Of a stretch of 64,000 nucleotides of DNA, positions 24,638-33,938 are shown in pieces. A program made the position numbers and the translations under genes. The stretch comes from Streptomyces sp. NBC_01232 (lineage in GTDB: Bacteria > Actinomycetota > Actinomycetes > Streptomycetales > Streptomycetaceae). The stretch is taken from positions 4,265,501 to 4,329,500 of the forward strand of contig NZ_CP108518.1 of assembly GCF_035989885.1 (NCBI RefSeq), in the 5' to 3' direction. Numbering within the stretch: the first letter of the stretch is position 1; each line of letters begins with the position of its first letter. The notes under the pieces are model-generated. The model was given only the letters and a program-made list of their open reading frames with translations. It did no database searches and was not told the DNA's origin.

Positions 24638-26671
24638 CTAGTTGTTGCGGCCCAGGCCGCCGATGAAGCCGCCACCGCCGCCGTTGTTGTTGCCGCCCTG
24701 CTGCTGGCCGCCCGTGGTGATCACGTTGACGGCCTGGCCCGAGTTGACCGGGGTGCCGGGCTGCGGATCGGTGGCCACCACGAACGCGTTGTCGTCGGAC
24801 GGGCCGGCGACGATGCCCACCTTCAGGTTGGCGCGCCGCAGGTCGTCCTTGTACTGGCCGAGGGTCCGGCCGGCGAAGTTCGGGACGACCGATGCCTGCG
24901 AGGCCTTGGCGATGGTGATGTTCACCGTCTTGCCCACCTCGAGCTGCTGGCCCGGCGGCCACTGCTGGTCGACGACCGTGCCCGGTACCGCTCCGGGCGA
25001 GTCGGACTCCGTCACGCTGCCGAGCCTGAGCTTGGCGTCCGTGAGGGCCTTGACCGCCTCGTCCTTCTTCTTGCCCCGCAGGTCGGGGACCTCGGCCTTG
25101 GTGATCTCCTTGGCGACGGTCAGCATGACGACGGTGTTCCGCTCCGCCTCGCCGCCGCCCTTGGGGTTCTGCTCCAGGACGGTGCCGGCGGTGCGCTCGG
25201 ACTCCTGGGGCTTGCGGTCGACCTGGAAGCCCTTCGCCTTGAGCGCCTTCTCCGCCTCTTCGAACTTGAGGTTCACGACGTCGGGGACCGACTCCTTGGG
25301 CGCGCCCGTGGAGATCGTCACCGTGACCGTGGTGCCCTCCGCGACATTGATGCCGGCCGCGGGGTCCTGCTTGCAGACATTGCCCTTGGGCTGGTCCTCG
25401 CAGGGCGCGTCCGGGCCCTTGGCCACGACGAGTCCGACGTTGACGGCGCTCTTCGTCGCCTGCTCCAGGGTCTGGCCGACGAGCTTGGGCACGGCGGGCC
25501 GGTTGTCGGCGCCCTCGCCGCCGAACAGGGAGCGGCCGATGAGGATGGCGCCGACGAGGACGAGGATGCCCGCCGCCACGAGCAGGACGGTGGACGCCTT
25601 GCTCTTCTTCTGGCGGCGGTTGGATCCCTGGTCGTAGCCGCCCTGGCCCTGGTCGCCGTAGCCGTATCCGCCGTCGCCCGGGGGCATGGGCGGCATCATC
25701 GACGTCTGGCCGCCGGGGTCGGTGGTGCGCAGGGCGGCCGTGGGCTGGTCGTAGCCCTGGTGCCCGTAGCCGTGGCCCTGGTCGGGGTAGCCGTAACCGG
25801 CCGCGCCCATGGAGGCGGTGGCGGCGACGGGCTGGCCGTCGAGGCAGGCCTCGATGTCGGCGCGCATCTCGTCGGCCGACTGGTAGCGGTAATCGGGGTC
25901 CTTGACCAGTGCCTTGAGGACGATGGCGTCCATCTCGGGCGTGATCTCGGGGTCGAAGTTCGACGGCGGCTGCGGCTCTTCCCGTACGTGCTGGTAGGCG
26001 ACGGCCACGGGGGAGTCGCCGACGAACGGGGGCCGGACGCTGAGGAGCTCGTAGAGCAGGCAGCCCGCGGAGTAGAGGTCGGAGCGCGCGTCGACCTGCT
26101 CGCCCTTGGCCTGCTCCGGCGAGAGGTACTGGGCGGTGCCGATGACGGCCGCCGTCTGCGTCATGGTCATGCCGGAGTCGCCCATGGCGCGGGCGATGCC
26201 GAAGTCCATGACCTTGACCTGGCCGGTCCGCGTGAGCATCACGTTCGCGGGCTTGATGTCGCGGTGCACGATGCCGGCACGGTGCGAGTACTCGAGGGCC
26301 TGGAGGATGCCGATGCACATCTCCAGCGTGCGCTCGGGCAGCAGCTTGCGGCCCGAGTGCAGCAGCTCGCGCAGTGTGGAACCGTCGACGTACTCCATCA
26401 CGATGTACGGGATGGAGATGTTGTCGACGTAGTCCTCGCCGGTGTCGTAGACCGCGACGATCGCCGGATGGTTCAGGGACGCGGCCGACTGGGCCTCGCG
26501 CCGGAACCGGGCCTGGAAGGACGGGTCACGGGCGAGATCGGCACGCAGGGTCTTGACGGCGACGGTACGGCCGAGCCGGGTGTCGTGGGCGAGGTAGACC
26601 TCGGCCATGCCACCACGGCCGAGCACGTGGCTCAGCTCGTACCGGCCGCCGAGGCGACGCGGCTCTTCCAT
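24638..26671 (-). CDS. pknB: PASTA-domain serine/threonine protein kinase (PknB type)
   Basis: 677 residues from ATG 26671. The kinase domain covers about residues 10-270 (GRGGMAEVYLA loop, VAVKTL lysine, HRDIKPANVM catalytic loop, DFGIA). A Gly/Tyr-rich linker, one TM (VLLVAAGILVLVGAILIG) and four extracellular PASTA repeats follow (motifs such as VPKLVGQTLEQA, VPDVVNLKFEEA, VPDLRGKKKDEA, VPNFAGRTLGQY). The C-terminus is Gly/Asn-rich. PASTA domains sense peptidoglycan fragments; the kinase controls growth and division with the PP2C phosphatase and FHA proteins encoded upstream. It is the last gene of that operon, 195 nt after the PBP gene. Confidence 0.96.
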   Translation of the reverse strand: MEEPRRLGGRYELSHVLGRGGMAEVYLAHDTRLGRTVAVKTLRADLARDPSFQARFRREAQSAASLNHPAIVAVYDTGEDYVDNISIPYIVMEYVDGSTLRELLHSGRKLLPERTLEMCIGILQALEYSHRAGIVHRDIKPANVMLTRTGQVKVMDFGIARAMGDSGMTMTQTAAVIGTAQYLSPEQAKGEQVDARSDLYSAGCLLYELLSVRPPFVGDSPVAVAYQHVREEPQPPSNFDPEITPEMDAIVLKALVKDPDYRYQSADEMRADIEACLDGQPVAATASMGAAGYGYPDQGHGYGHQGYDQPTAALRTTDPGGQTSMMPPMPPGDGGYGYGDQGQGGYDQGSNRRQKKSKASTVLLVAAGILVLVGAILIGRSLFGGEGADNRPAVPKLVGQTLEQATKSAVNVGLVVAKGPDAPCEDQPKGNVCKQDPAAGINVAEGTTVTVTISTGAPKESVPDVVNLKFEEAEKALKAKGFQVDRKPQESERTAGTVLEQNPKGGGEAERNTVVMLTVAKEITKAEVPDLRGKKKDEAVKALTDAKLRLGSVTESDSPGAVPGTVVDQQWPPGQQLEVGKTVNITIAKASQASVVPNFAGRTLGQYKDDLRRANLKVGIVAGPSDDNAFVVATDPQPGTPVNSGQAVNVITTGGQQQGGNNNGGGGGFIGGLGRNN

Positions 26672-26866
26672 AACGTTGCAGCCCTCTCCGTCAGTCCCGA
26701 CCGCACCTGTGTGTGGTCCGGCGGTGTGCTGTTCGCGCAAAGGCTACCGGCCGATCGTCCGTGATCGGTTCGGGGCCACAGGCTGATACTGGACAGGTAC
26801 CGTACGCTCGGATCCGGGCGGGATTCAGTGATGTGCGTCACTCCGCTCCGGACCGTCGCGGCCCGG

Positions 26867-28330
26867 TTACCCCTGGCTCTTCAGGACCGCTTCCATGACC
26901 GCCTTGGCGACGGGGGCGGCGAGACCGCCACCGCTGATGTCCTCGCGGTCGGCCTCGCTGTCCTCGATCACGACGGCGACGGCGACGGGCGAGCTCTTGT
27001 CCGGGGTCTCGGCGTAGGAGATGAACCAGGCGTACGGGCGCTTCTTGTTGCCCTCGCCGTGCTGCGCGGTACCGGTCTTCCCGCCGACCGTCACGCCCTT
27101 CATCTTCGCCTTGCCACCGGTGCCGTTCTCGACGACGTTGACCATCATCTGCTGCACCTTCTCCGCGTTGGCGGCGGAGAGCGGGCGGCTCATCTCCTGG
27201 GGATCGTGCTTCTCGATCATGTCCAGGTTGGGAGCCGTGAGGTGGTCGACCATGTACGGCTTCATCAGCTTGCCGTCGTTGGCGATCGCCGCGGTGACCA
27301 TGGCCATCTGGAGCGGGGTGGCGGCGGTGTTGAACTGCCCGATCGAGCTCTGGGCGTTGCCGTCCTTGCCCATCTTCTTGTCGTAGATGCTGGCGAACGC
27401 GCGGACCGGAATATCGATCTTGTCGTTGTTGAAGCCGAACTTCTCCGACGTCTCCACCATCTTGTCGCGGGTGACCTTGTCGCCCATGTTCGCGAAGACG
27501 GAGTTGCAGGACACCTCGAGGGCCTTGTTCAGGCTCGCCTTCTCGCAGCCCTGGGCGTGGTTGACCATCACGGTCTTGGTGCCGGGCAGGAAGTACGGCT
27601 CGGGGGTGTCCGTCGGGGCGTTGATGTCCGAGACGACGCCGTGCTCCAGCGCGGCGGCCGCCGTGACCACCTTGAAGGTGGAGCCCGGCGGGTAGGTCTC
27701 GCGCAGGGCGCGGTTGACGAGGTTCTTGTCCTCGCTGTCCTTCAGCTCGACCCAGGCCTTCTCGTCGTCCTTGGAGTTGCCCGCGAAGCGCCCGGGGTCG
27801 TACGAGGGGGTGGAGACCAGGGCCAGGATGGCGCCGGTGCGCGGGTCGATGGCCGCGACGGCGCCCTTCTTCTTGCCCAGCGCCTCGAACGCCGCCTTCT
27901 GGGCCTCGGGGTTGAGCGTGGTGACGACGTTGCCGCCCTGCTTCTTCTCCCCGGTGAACATGCCGATGGTGCGGTCGAAGAACAGCCGGTCGTCGTTGCC
28001 GGTGAGGATGCCGTCCTCGAGCGATTCCAGCTGGGTGGAGCCGAAGGCCTGCGAGGCGTACCCGGTGACGGGGGCCCACAGCTCGCCGTTGGTGTAGGTC
28101 CGCTTGTACTTGTAGTCGCTGCCGTTGGTGACCGTGGAGCCGGTGATCGGATCGCCCCCGACGATGATGTTGCCCCGCTCGGTCGCGTACTGGGCGATCT
28201 GGACCCGTCGGTTCTCCTTGCGGGTGCTGAGCTCCTCGGCCTGCACGTACTGCAGCCAGTTGGTGCGGATCAGCAGCGCGAGGACGAGCAGCCCGCAGAA
28301 CAGCGAGATGCGGCGCAGGGGCTTGTTCAT
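26867..28330 (-). CDS. pbpA: Penicillin-binding protein, class B transpeptidase (PbpA type)
   Basis: 487 residues. A short cytoplasmic start (MNKPLRRIS) is followed by one TM, a non-penicillin-binding domain and the transpeptidase domain. Its three motifs are visible: STFK with the nucleophile Ser, SCN, and KTGTAQ. It cross-links peptidoglycan in the periplasm as the partner of the SEDS glycosyltransferase encoded immediately upstream, whose stop overlaps this start (ATGA). Confidence 0.95.
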   Translation of the reverse strand: MNKPLRRISLFCGLLVLALLIRTNWLQYVQAEELSTRKENRRVQIAQYATERGNIIVGGDPITGSTVTNGSDYKYKRTYTNGELWAPVTGYASQAFGSTQLESLEDGILTGNDDRLFFDRTIGMFTGEKKQGGNVVTTLNPEAQKAAFEALGKKKGAVAAIDPRTGAILALVSTPSYDPGRFAGNSKDDEKAWVELKDSEDKNLVNRALRETYPPGSTFKVVTAAAALEHGVVSDINAPTDTPEPYFLPGTKTVMVNHAQGCEKASLNKALEVSCNSVFANMGDKVTRDKMVETSEKFGFNNDKIDIPVRAFASIYDKKMGKDGNAQSSIGQFNTAATPLQMAMVTAAIANDGKLMKPYMVDHLTAPNLDMIEKHDPQEMSRPLSAANAEKVQQMMVNVVENGTGGKAKMKGVTVGGKTGTAQHGEGNKKRPYAWFISYAETPDKSSPVAVAVVIEDSEADREDISGGGLAAPVAKAVMEAVLKSQG

Positions 28331-29763
28331 GACGGACGGACCACCTGGGTCATCTCGGAGTCGGGGGACGGGGCGGGGGCCGGTGCGGGGCGGCGTGCGG
28401 TGTCGCTGATCCGGATGAGGACGGCGATGAGGATCCAGTTCGCGAGGACGGAGGAACCGCCCGACGCGAGGAAGGGCATCGTCATGCCGGTGAGGGGGAT
28501 GAGGCCCATGACTCCGCCGGCGACCACGAAGATCTGGAGCGCGAAGGCACCGGAGAGGCCGATGGCGAAGAGCTTGCCGAAGGGGTCGCGGGCGGCGAGG
28601 GCGGTGCGCACGCCCCGCTCGATGATGAGCCCGTAGATCAGCAGGCAGGCCATGACCCCGGCGAGGCCGAGTTCCTCGCCGACGGTGGAGAAGATGAAGT
28701 CGGAGTTCGCGGCGAAGCCGATGAGGTCGGAATTGCCCTGCCCCCAGCCGGTGCCGAGGACACCGCCGGAGCCGAAGCTCATGATCGACTGGGCGATCTG
28801 CTCGCAGGCCCCGGCGTCGGTGCCTCTGCGCTGCCAGCAGCCGAAGGGGTCCATCCAGGCGCTGACGCGGGCTCCGACGTGGCTGGAGAACCCGGCGACG
28901 ACGACGGCGCCGCCGACCGACATCAGCAGGCCGATGACGATCCAGCTGGTCCGCTCGGTGGCCACGTACAGCATGATCACGAACATGCCGAAGTACAGCA
29001 GGGAGGAGCCGAGGTCGTTCTCGAAGATCAGGATGAGCAGGCTCATCGCCCAGATCACCAGGATCGGGCCGAGGTCGCGGCCGCGCGGCAGGTAGAGGCC
29101 CATGAACCGGCGGGAGGCCAGGGCCAGGGCGTCGCGCTTGACCATCAGGTAGCCGGCGAAGAACACCGCGAGGACGATCTTCGCGAACTCACCGGGCTGG
29201 ATGGAGAATCCGGCGACGCGGATCCAGATCTTGGCGCCGAAGACGTCGGCGCCGAGGCCGGGGACGAGCGGCAGGAGCAGCAGCACCAGGGCCGCGACCA
29301 TCGAGATGTAGGTGAACCTCTGCAGGACGCGGTGGTCCTTGAGGACCAGCAGGACTCCCGCGAACAGTGCGATGGCCAGCGCCGTGTAGAGCAGCTGGTT
29401 GGGCGCGGAGGGGGAGAAGGCGCCGTAGGAGCGCTTGGCGAGGTTCTGCAGGCGCTCGGACTGGTCCAGGCGCCAGATCAGGACGAGGCCCAGCCCGTTG
29501 AGGAGCGTGGCCAGCGGCAGCAGCAGCGGGTCGGCGTACTTGGCGTACCGGCGCACGACGAGGTGCGCGGCCCCGGCGAGGGCGCCGAGGCCGAGACCGT
29601 AGAGAACCATGCCGGGCGGCAGGGTGCCGTTGATCGCGAGGCCCACGTTGGCGTAGGCGAACATCGGGATGAGCACGGCGAAACCGAGCAGCATCAGCTC
29701 GGTGTTCCGCCTGCTCGGCAGCTCGATGGCGCCGATGGTGGTCGTATTGGTGACAACGCTCAT
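28327..29763 (-). CDS. rodA: SEDS family peptidoglycan polymerase (RodA/FtsW type)
   Basis: 478 residues with about 12 TM segments and the SEDS features WIRVAGFSIQPGEFAKI (basic/Gln-Pro-Gly-Glu loop), a large extracellular loop with a Cys pair (GCWQRRGTDAGACEQ) and FIFSTVGEELG. It polymerises lipid II glycan strands with the coupled class B PBP. The C-terminal tail is Pro-rich and cytoplasmic. Confidence 0.95.
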   Translation of the reverse strand: MSVVTNTTTIGAIELPSRRNTELMLLGFAVLIPMFAYANVGLAINGTLPPGMVLYGLGLGALAGAAHLVVRRYAKYADPLLLPLATLLNGLGLVLIWRLDQSERLQNLAKRSYGAFSPSAPNQLLYTALAIALFAGVLLVLKDHRVLQRFTYISMVAALVLLLLPLVPGLGADVFGAKIWIRVAGFSIQPGEFAKIVLAVFFAGYLMVKRDALALASRRFMGLYLPRGRDLGPILVIWAMSLLILIFENDLGSSLLYFGMFVIMLYVATERTSWIVIGLLMSVGGAVVVAGFSSHVGARVSAWMDPFGCWQRRGTDAGACEQIAQSIMSFGSGGVLGTGWGQGNSDLIGFAANSDFIFSTVGEELGLAGVMACLLIYGLIIERGVRTALAARDPFGKLFAIGLSGAFALQIFVVAGGVMGLIPLTGMTMPFLASGGSSVLANWILIAVLIRISDTARRPAPAPAPSPDSEMTQVVRPS

Positions 29764-29797
29764 GGTGTGGCAGGCCCCCTGCGCCCGCGTATGTCTA

Positions 29798-31258
29798 CTA
29801 CTTCCCGCACAGCCCGACCATTTGCTGCTCCTCGGGAGTCAGGCTGGGGGCGGGCGTCTGGCTGTTCTGCGCCTCGGCGTTGCGGCGCTCCTCGTCCTTC
29901 TTGCAGGCGGACACCTGGACGCCGAGATCGTCGAGCTTCTTGCGGGCGGCGTCGAGGCTGCCTTCGCTGATGGTGGCCTCGACGAGCTTCCGCTTGAAGG
30001 GCGGCAGGTACTTCAGTTCGATGTCGGGGCGGTCGGTCTCCACCTTGGAGAGCTCCAGCGGCCCCAGCTTCGGGCTGATGCCGCGGAAGAGCGCGATGTG
30101 CTCGCCCTTCACGCCGACGTAGAACTGCGTCTGGGTCCAGCGCCAGCCCGCGTAGAGGCCGCCGCCGATGACGCCGGCCACGATGAGCAGGGTCAGCGTA
30201 CGGGTGGTCCACTTGCGCCCTTTGCTGCGGCGCCTGCGGGGGTGGTTGTACGTGTCCTCGTAGCCGGAGTCGGCGTCGTAGGCGTCGGCCTCGCCGAAGC
30301 TGCCGTAGCCGTTGCCGCCGCCCTGGCCCTGGTCCGCGTACCCGTAGCCGGGGGCCTCGCCGCTGCCGGGCGGACCGAAGGCGCCGGGAGGCGGGGACTG
30401 GCGGCCGAGGCCCGAGGCCCGGCCGGCCGGGGTCTGCATGGCGTTGCCGCCGTCGAAGAGCTGGTGCTGGTTCTCGGCGACCGCGCCGACGACCACCGGG
30501 GTGTCGCTGACCTGGGCGGCGAGCGTGTCGCCGCTGTCGGTGTCGAGGACATCGGCGACGATGCAGGTGATGTTGTCGGGTCCGCCGCCGCGCAGCGCGA
30601 GCTGGATCAGGGACTGCACGGTCTCGCGGGGGCCGTGGTAGTCGGCGAGGGTCTCCTCCAGGGTCTGGTGGGAGACGACGCCGGAGAGCCCGTCGGAGCA
30701 GATCAGGTAGCGGTCACCGGCCCGGACCTCACGGATGGAGAGGTCGGGCTCGACGATGTCGCCACTGCCCAGCGCGCGCATCAGCAGGGAGCGCTGCGGG
30801 TGGGTGGTGGCCTCCTCCTCCGTGATCCGCCCCTCGTCGACGAGGCGCTGCACCCAGGTGTGGTCCTGGGTGATCTGGGTGAGGACGCCGTCGCGGAGCA
30901 GATAGGCGCGGGAGTCGCCGACGTGAACGAGTCCGAGGCGCTGACCGGTCCACAGCAGGGCGGTCAGGGTGGTCCCCATGCCCTCGAGCTGGGGGTCTTC
31001 CTCGACCATCACGCGCAGCTGGTCGTTGGCGCGCTGCACGGCCGTGGCGAGCGAGGTGAGGATGTCGGAGCCCGGGACGTCGTCGTCGAGCTGCACGAGG
31101 GTGGAGATCACCTCGGAGCTCGCGACCTCGCCGGCGGCCTGGCCTCCCATGCCGTCGGCGATCGCGAGGAGACGGGGCCCGGCGTAGCCGGAGTCCTCGT
31201 TCCCCTCACGGATCATGCCCTTGTGTGATCCGGCGGCGAACCGCAAGGACAGACTCAT
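29798..31258 (-). CDS. pstP: PP2C-type protein phosphatase (PstP type)
   Basis: 486 residues from ATG 31258. The PP2C catalytic domain (about 1-240) shows the metal-binding motifs GNEDSGY, ADGMGGQAAGE, GDSRAYL, CSDGLSG and GGPDNITCIV. A Gly/Tyr-rich linker, one TM (LTLLIVAGVIGGGLYAGW) and an extracellular ~150-residue tail ending in GLCGK follow. It removes phosphate from the PASTA kinase and its targets. Conserved order FhaA-FhaB-PstP-RodA-PbpA-PknB. Confidence 0.95.
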   Translation of the reverse strand: MSLSLRFAAGSHKGMIREGNEDSGYAGPRLLAIADGMGGQAAGEVASSEVISTLVQLDDDVPGSDILTSLATAVQRANDQLRVMVEEDPQLEGMGTTLTALLWTGQRLGLVHVGDSRAYLLRDGVLTQITQDHTWVQRLVDEGRITEEEATTHPQRSLLMRALGSGDIVEPDLSIREVRAGDRYLICSDGLSGVVSHQTLEETLADYHGPRETVQSLIQLALRGGGPDNITCIVADVLDTDSGDTLAAQVSDTPVVVGAVAENQHQLFDGGNAMQTPAGRASGLGRQSPPPGAFGPPGSGEAPGYGYADQGQGGGNGYGSFGEADAYDADSGYEDTYNHPRRRRSKGRKWTTRTLTLLIVAGVIGGGLYAGWRWTQTQFYVGVKGEHIALFRGISPKLGPLELSKVETDRPDIELKYLPPFKRKLVEATISEGSLDAARKKLDDLGVQVSACKKDEERRNAEAQNSQTPAPSLTPEEQQMVGLCGK

Positions 31259-31405
31259 GCGCACCTGCCCTGTCGACGAAGCTGCCTCCGGGTACAACCG
31301 GTCTCGAGCCACACTGCCCACCCTCCGGTCGGGAGCGCGCTCGGGTCCGTGTCCTCGGTGGGACGGATCGCCGCGCCGCGCTCGCTCCGCTCGCTCATTC
31401 TCGTA

Positions 31406-31909
31406 CTACTTCCGCAGCTCGATGACGGTCTTGCCGATGCGGATCGGTGCGCCCGGCGGAATGGGCGTCGGGGTGGTCAGCCGGGTCCGGTCGAGATACG
31501 TGCCGTTGGTGGACCCGAGATCCTCGACGATCCACTGGCCGTCACGGTCGGGATAGATCCTGGCATGACGGCTGGACGCGTAGTCGTCGTCCAGCACGAT
31601 CGTGGAGTCGTGCGCGCGGCCCAGCGTGATCGTCTGGCCGGCGAGGGCCACCGTGGTTCCGGTGAGGATGCCCTCGGAGACGACGAGCTTGGTGGGTGCG
31701 CCGCGCCGCTGGCGCTGCTGTGGAGGCGCGGCCTGGCGGCCCGCCTGCTGCGGGGCGCCGGCGGCGCCCGCGGCGCCACGACGGGAGCCGCGTTGGGTCA
31801 CGCGCGTCCCGAAGAGATCGCTGCGAATGACCTGTACGGCCACGATGACGAACAGCCACAGAACGGCCAGGAAACCCAACCGCATGACCGTCAGGGTCAG
31901 CTCTGACAT
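31406..31909 (-). CDS. fhaB: FHA domain membrane protein (FhaB/FipA type)
   Basis: 167 residues from ATG 31907-31909. An N-terminal TM (LGFLAVLWLFVIVAVQVI) and a short basic/Gln linker lead to a C-terminal FHA domain with LGRAHDS, SSRHARI and DLGSTNGTYLD, the phosphothreonine-binding signature. It recruits phosphorylated division proteins. Confidence 0.95.
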   Translation of the reverse strand: MSELTLTVMRLGFLAVLWLFVIVAVQVIRSDLFGTRVTQRGSRRGAAGAAGAPQQAGRQAAPPQQRQRRGAPTKLVVSEGILTGTTVALAGQTITLGRAHDSTIVLDDDYASSRHARIYPDRDGQWIVEDLGSTNGTYLDRTRLTTPTPIPPGAPIRIGKTVIELRK

Positions 31910-31919
31910 TGCCCCCGCT

Positions 31920-32789
31920 TCACCCTTCGGCTTGCCGGTAAATGATGGTGGTGCTGCCCACGACGATCCGCGAGCCGTCGCGGAGCGTAGCGCGGGTGGT
32001 GTGCTGCCCGTCCACCACGATGCCGTTGGTGGACCCGAGATCCTGGATCGTCGAGGGCGTTCCGGTCCGGATCTCACAGTGCCGACGGGATACGCCGGGG
32101 TCGTCGATCCGCACGTCGGCTTCCGTGCTTCGGCCGAGTACGAGCGTGGGGCGCGAGATCTGGTGGCGGGTGCCGTTGATCTCGATCCAGTGGCGCCGGG
32201 CGCCGCCCGGGCCCGCCACGGGAGGGACTCCGACGGGTCCGCCGGGAGCGGGCCGTCGCGCGCCGGGTCCGCCCGGGGGCGGGGCGCTGGGCATGGGCGG
32301 GGCCGCGACCGGGGGGTACCCGTAGCCGCCCTGCTCCGCCGGGGGGTACCCGTAACCGCCCTGGCCGGCCTGACCGCCCTGCTGCCCGCCCTGGGGGGCC
32401 TGCGGCTGGGAGGTGCTGGAGGCGAGGGTGCGGCTGCGGACCCGGTAGAGCCCGGTGTCGAGGTCTTCGGCCTTCTCCAGGTTGACCTTGATGGGGCCCA
32501 TGAAGCTGTAGCGCTGCTGCTTGGCGTAGTCGCGCACGAGGCCCGCGAGCTCGTCGCCGAGCTGCCCGGAGTAGGGGCTCAGGCGGTCGTAGTCCCCGGC
32601 ACTGAGCTCGACGATGAAGTCGTTGGGGACGACGGTCCGCTCGCGGTTCCAGATGGTGGCGTTGTTGTCGCACTCCCGCTGGAGGGCTCCGGCGATCTCC
32701 ACCGGCTGGACCTCGGACTTGAACACCTTGGCGAAGGTGCCGTTCACCAGACCTTCGAGTCGCTGCTCGAACCGCTTCAGGACTCCCAT
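31920..32789 (-). CDS. fhaA: FhaA-type protein (DUF3662 + FHA)
   Basis: 289 residues. Residues 1-125 are the DUF3662 domain (GVLKRFEQRLEGLVNGTFAK start). A Gly/Tyr/Pro linker with two GYGYPP repeats follows, and a C-terminal FHA domain with LGRSTEADVRIDDPGVSRRH and DLGSTNGI ends the protein. It is a kinase substrate that regulates peptidoglycan synthesis. First gene of the operon; the promoter must lie in the 293 nt between it and the tRNA gene, where I found no clear consensus. Confidence 0.95.
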   Translation of the reverse strand: MGVLKRFEQRLEGLVNGTFAKVFKSEVQPVEIAGALQRECDNNATIWNRERTVVPNDFIVELSAGDYDRLSPYSGQLGDELAGLVRDYAKQQRYSFMGPIKVNLEKAEDLDTGLYRVRSRTLASSTSQPQAPQGGQQGGQAGQGGYGYPPAEQGGYGYPPVAAPPMPSAPPPGGPGARRPAPGGPVGVPPVAGPGGARRHWIEINGTRHQISRPTLVLGRSTEADVRIDDPGVSRRHCEIRTGTPSTIQDLGSTNGIVVDGQHTTRATLRDGSRIVVGSTTIIYRQAEG

Positions 32790-33082
32790 GGGGCACCTCC
32801 TCCGTAGCTGTCGCCCTGTACTGCTTACTGATCGTATCCACGCGTGGCGGATTCAGGTGGTTCCCCAGCGCACCTGTGAGGACGAGTGTTGGTCCTCACA
32901 AGCGATCGTAGGGGCGCCCAAGGGACAGTGTCCCGCACCGGGAGCGGAGTGCGGGAGGGGCAGTCCGTACCGGGGTGCGGGGGTGCCCGGAAAGCGATGT
33001 GAATCCACCCCGTTCTCCGTGCTAATCTTTCGACGTCGCCAGGGGAAAGGCCCGAAAGGGAAGATCCACTGGGGTGCTGCTC

Positions 33083-33165
33083 GGGCGAGTGGCGGAACGG
33101 CAGACGCGCTGGCTTCAGGTGCCAGTGTCCTTCGGGACGTGGGGGTTCAAATCCCCCCTCGCCCA
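33083..33165 (+). tRNA. tRNA-Leu (anticodon CAG)
   Basis: 83 nt without encoded CCA. The acceptor GGGCGAG pairs with CTCGCCC. The anticodon arm CTGGC-TTCAGGT-GCCAG gives anticodon CAG at 33116-33118; the long variable arm GTCCTTCGGGAC is typical of class II tRNA-Leu, and the T arm GGGGGTTCAAATCCCCC is perfect. It reads CUG, the commonest leucine codon here. A -10-like TAATCT lies at 33023-33028. Confidence 0.96.
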
Positions 33166-33171
33166 CAGACA

Positions 33172-33207
33172 GAACCCCCGCTCCGGAGAGATCCGGAGCG
33201 GGGGTTC
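33172..33207 (+). terminator. tRNA terminator, 15-bp stem
   Basis: Arms 33172-33186 and 33193-33207 (GAACCCCCGCTCCGG) pair perfectly around 6 nt, followed by TTCGTTGT, just after the tRNA gene. Confidence 0.88.
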
Positions 33208-33268
33208 TTCGTTGTGCCCGTCCGTTTCACCCGTTTCCGCCCGCGCCCGCCGGCAGGGGTGGCCAGGG

Positions 33269-33937
33269 TCACAGTGCGCCGCCGGGACGGTCGCGGTCGG
33301 GGCGGGTCAGCAGGCCCCGTTCCATGGCGGTCACCACCGCGTGGGTGCGGTCGCTGACGTCCAGCTTGGCGAAGACCCGCAGCAGGTGGGTCTTGACCGT
33401 GGCCTCGGCGATGACCAGACGGCGGCCGATGTCGGAGTTCGACAGGCCGTCCGCCACCGCGCTCAGTACGTCCAGTTCGCGGGCGGTCAGGGCCACCGGG
33501 GCGGGCTGCCGCATCCGGGCCACCAGCCGCTCCGCCACCCGCGGGGCCAGCACGGTCTCGCCCCGGGCCGCCGAGTGGATGGCGCTCACGAGCTGTTCGC
33601 GGGTGGTGTCCTTCAGCAGGTAGCCGATCGCGCCGGCCTCGACGGCCCGCTCGATCTCCACGTCCGTGTCGTACGTGGTGAGGATGAGCACGCGGGTCGT
33701 GACCGGGGCGGCCACGATCGCGGCGGTGGCCGCGACCCCGTCCATGACCGGCATCCGCAGGTCGATCAGGGCCACGTCGGGCCGCAGGTCGCCGACGAGG
33801 GCGACGGCCTCCTGCCCGTTGTCGGCCTCGCCGACGATGGCGATGGAGGGCTCGGGGGCGAGGAGGGCGACGACGCCGGCCCGCATCACCGTGTGGTCGT
33901 CCACGACGATGACCCGGATGCGTCCGCTCGTCTCCAT
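33269..33937 (-). CDS. NarL/LuxR-family response regulator
   Basis: 222 residues. Receiver domain with acidic pair in VVDDH, phospho-acceptor Asp in LIDLRMPVMDG and the conserved Thr/Lys switch (LLKD). The C-terminal LuxR HTH runs from LTARELDVLSAVADG to VKTHLLRVFAKL. It pairs with the kinase gene one nucleotide upstream. The likely target is the MMPL gene, whose start region carries an inverted repeat. Confidence 0.94.
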   Translation of the reverse strand: METSGRIRVIVVDDHTVMRAGVVALLAPEPSIAIVGEADNGQEAVALVGDLRPDVALIDLRMPVMDGVAATAAIVAAPVTTRVLILTTYDTDVEIERAVEAGAIGYLLKDTTREQLVSAIHSAARGETVLAPRVAERLVARMRQPAPVALTARELDVLSAVADGLSNSDIGRRLVIAEATVKTHLLRVFAKLDVSDRTHAVVTAMERGLLTRPDRDRPGGAL

Positions 33938-33938
33938 G

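Noticed and set aside
32300..32360. Tandem DNA repeat GGGGGGTACCCGTA in the fhaA region
   Set aside because: It is coding for the GYGYPP linker repeats of FhaA and needs no other explanation.
33083..33165. tRNA-Leu as the bldA tRNA
   Set aside because: The anticodon is CAG; bldA reads UUA and needs TAA in the anticodon.
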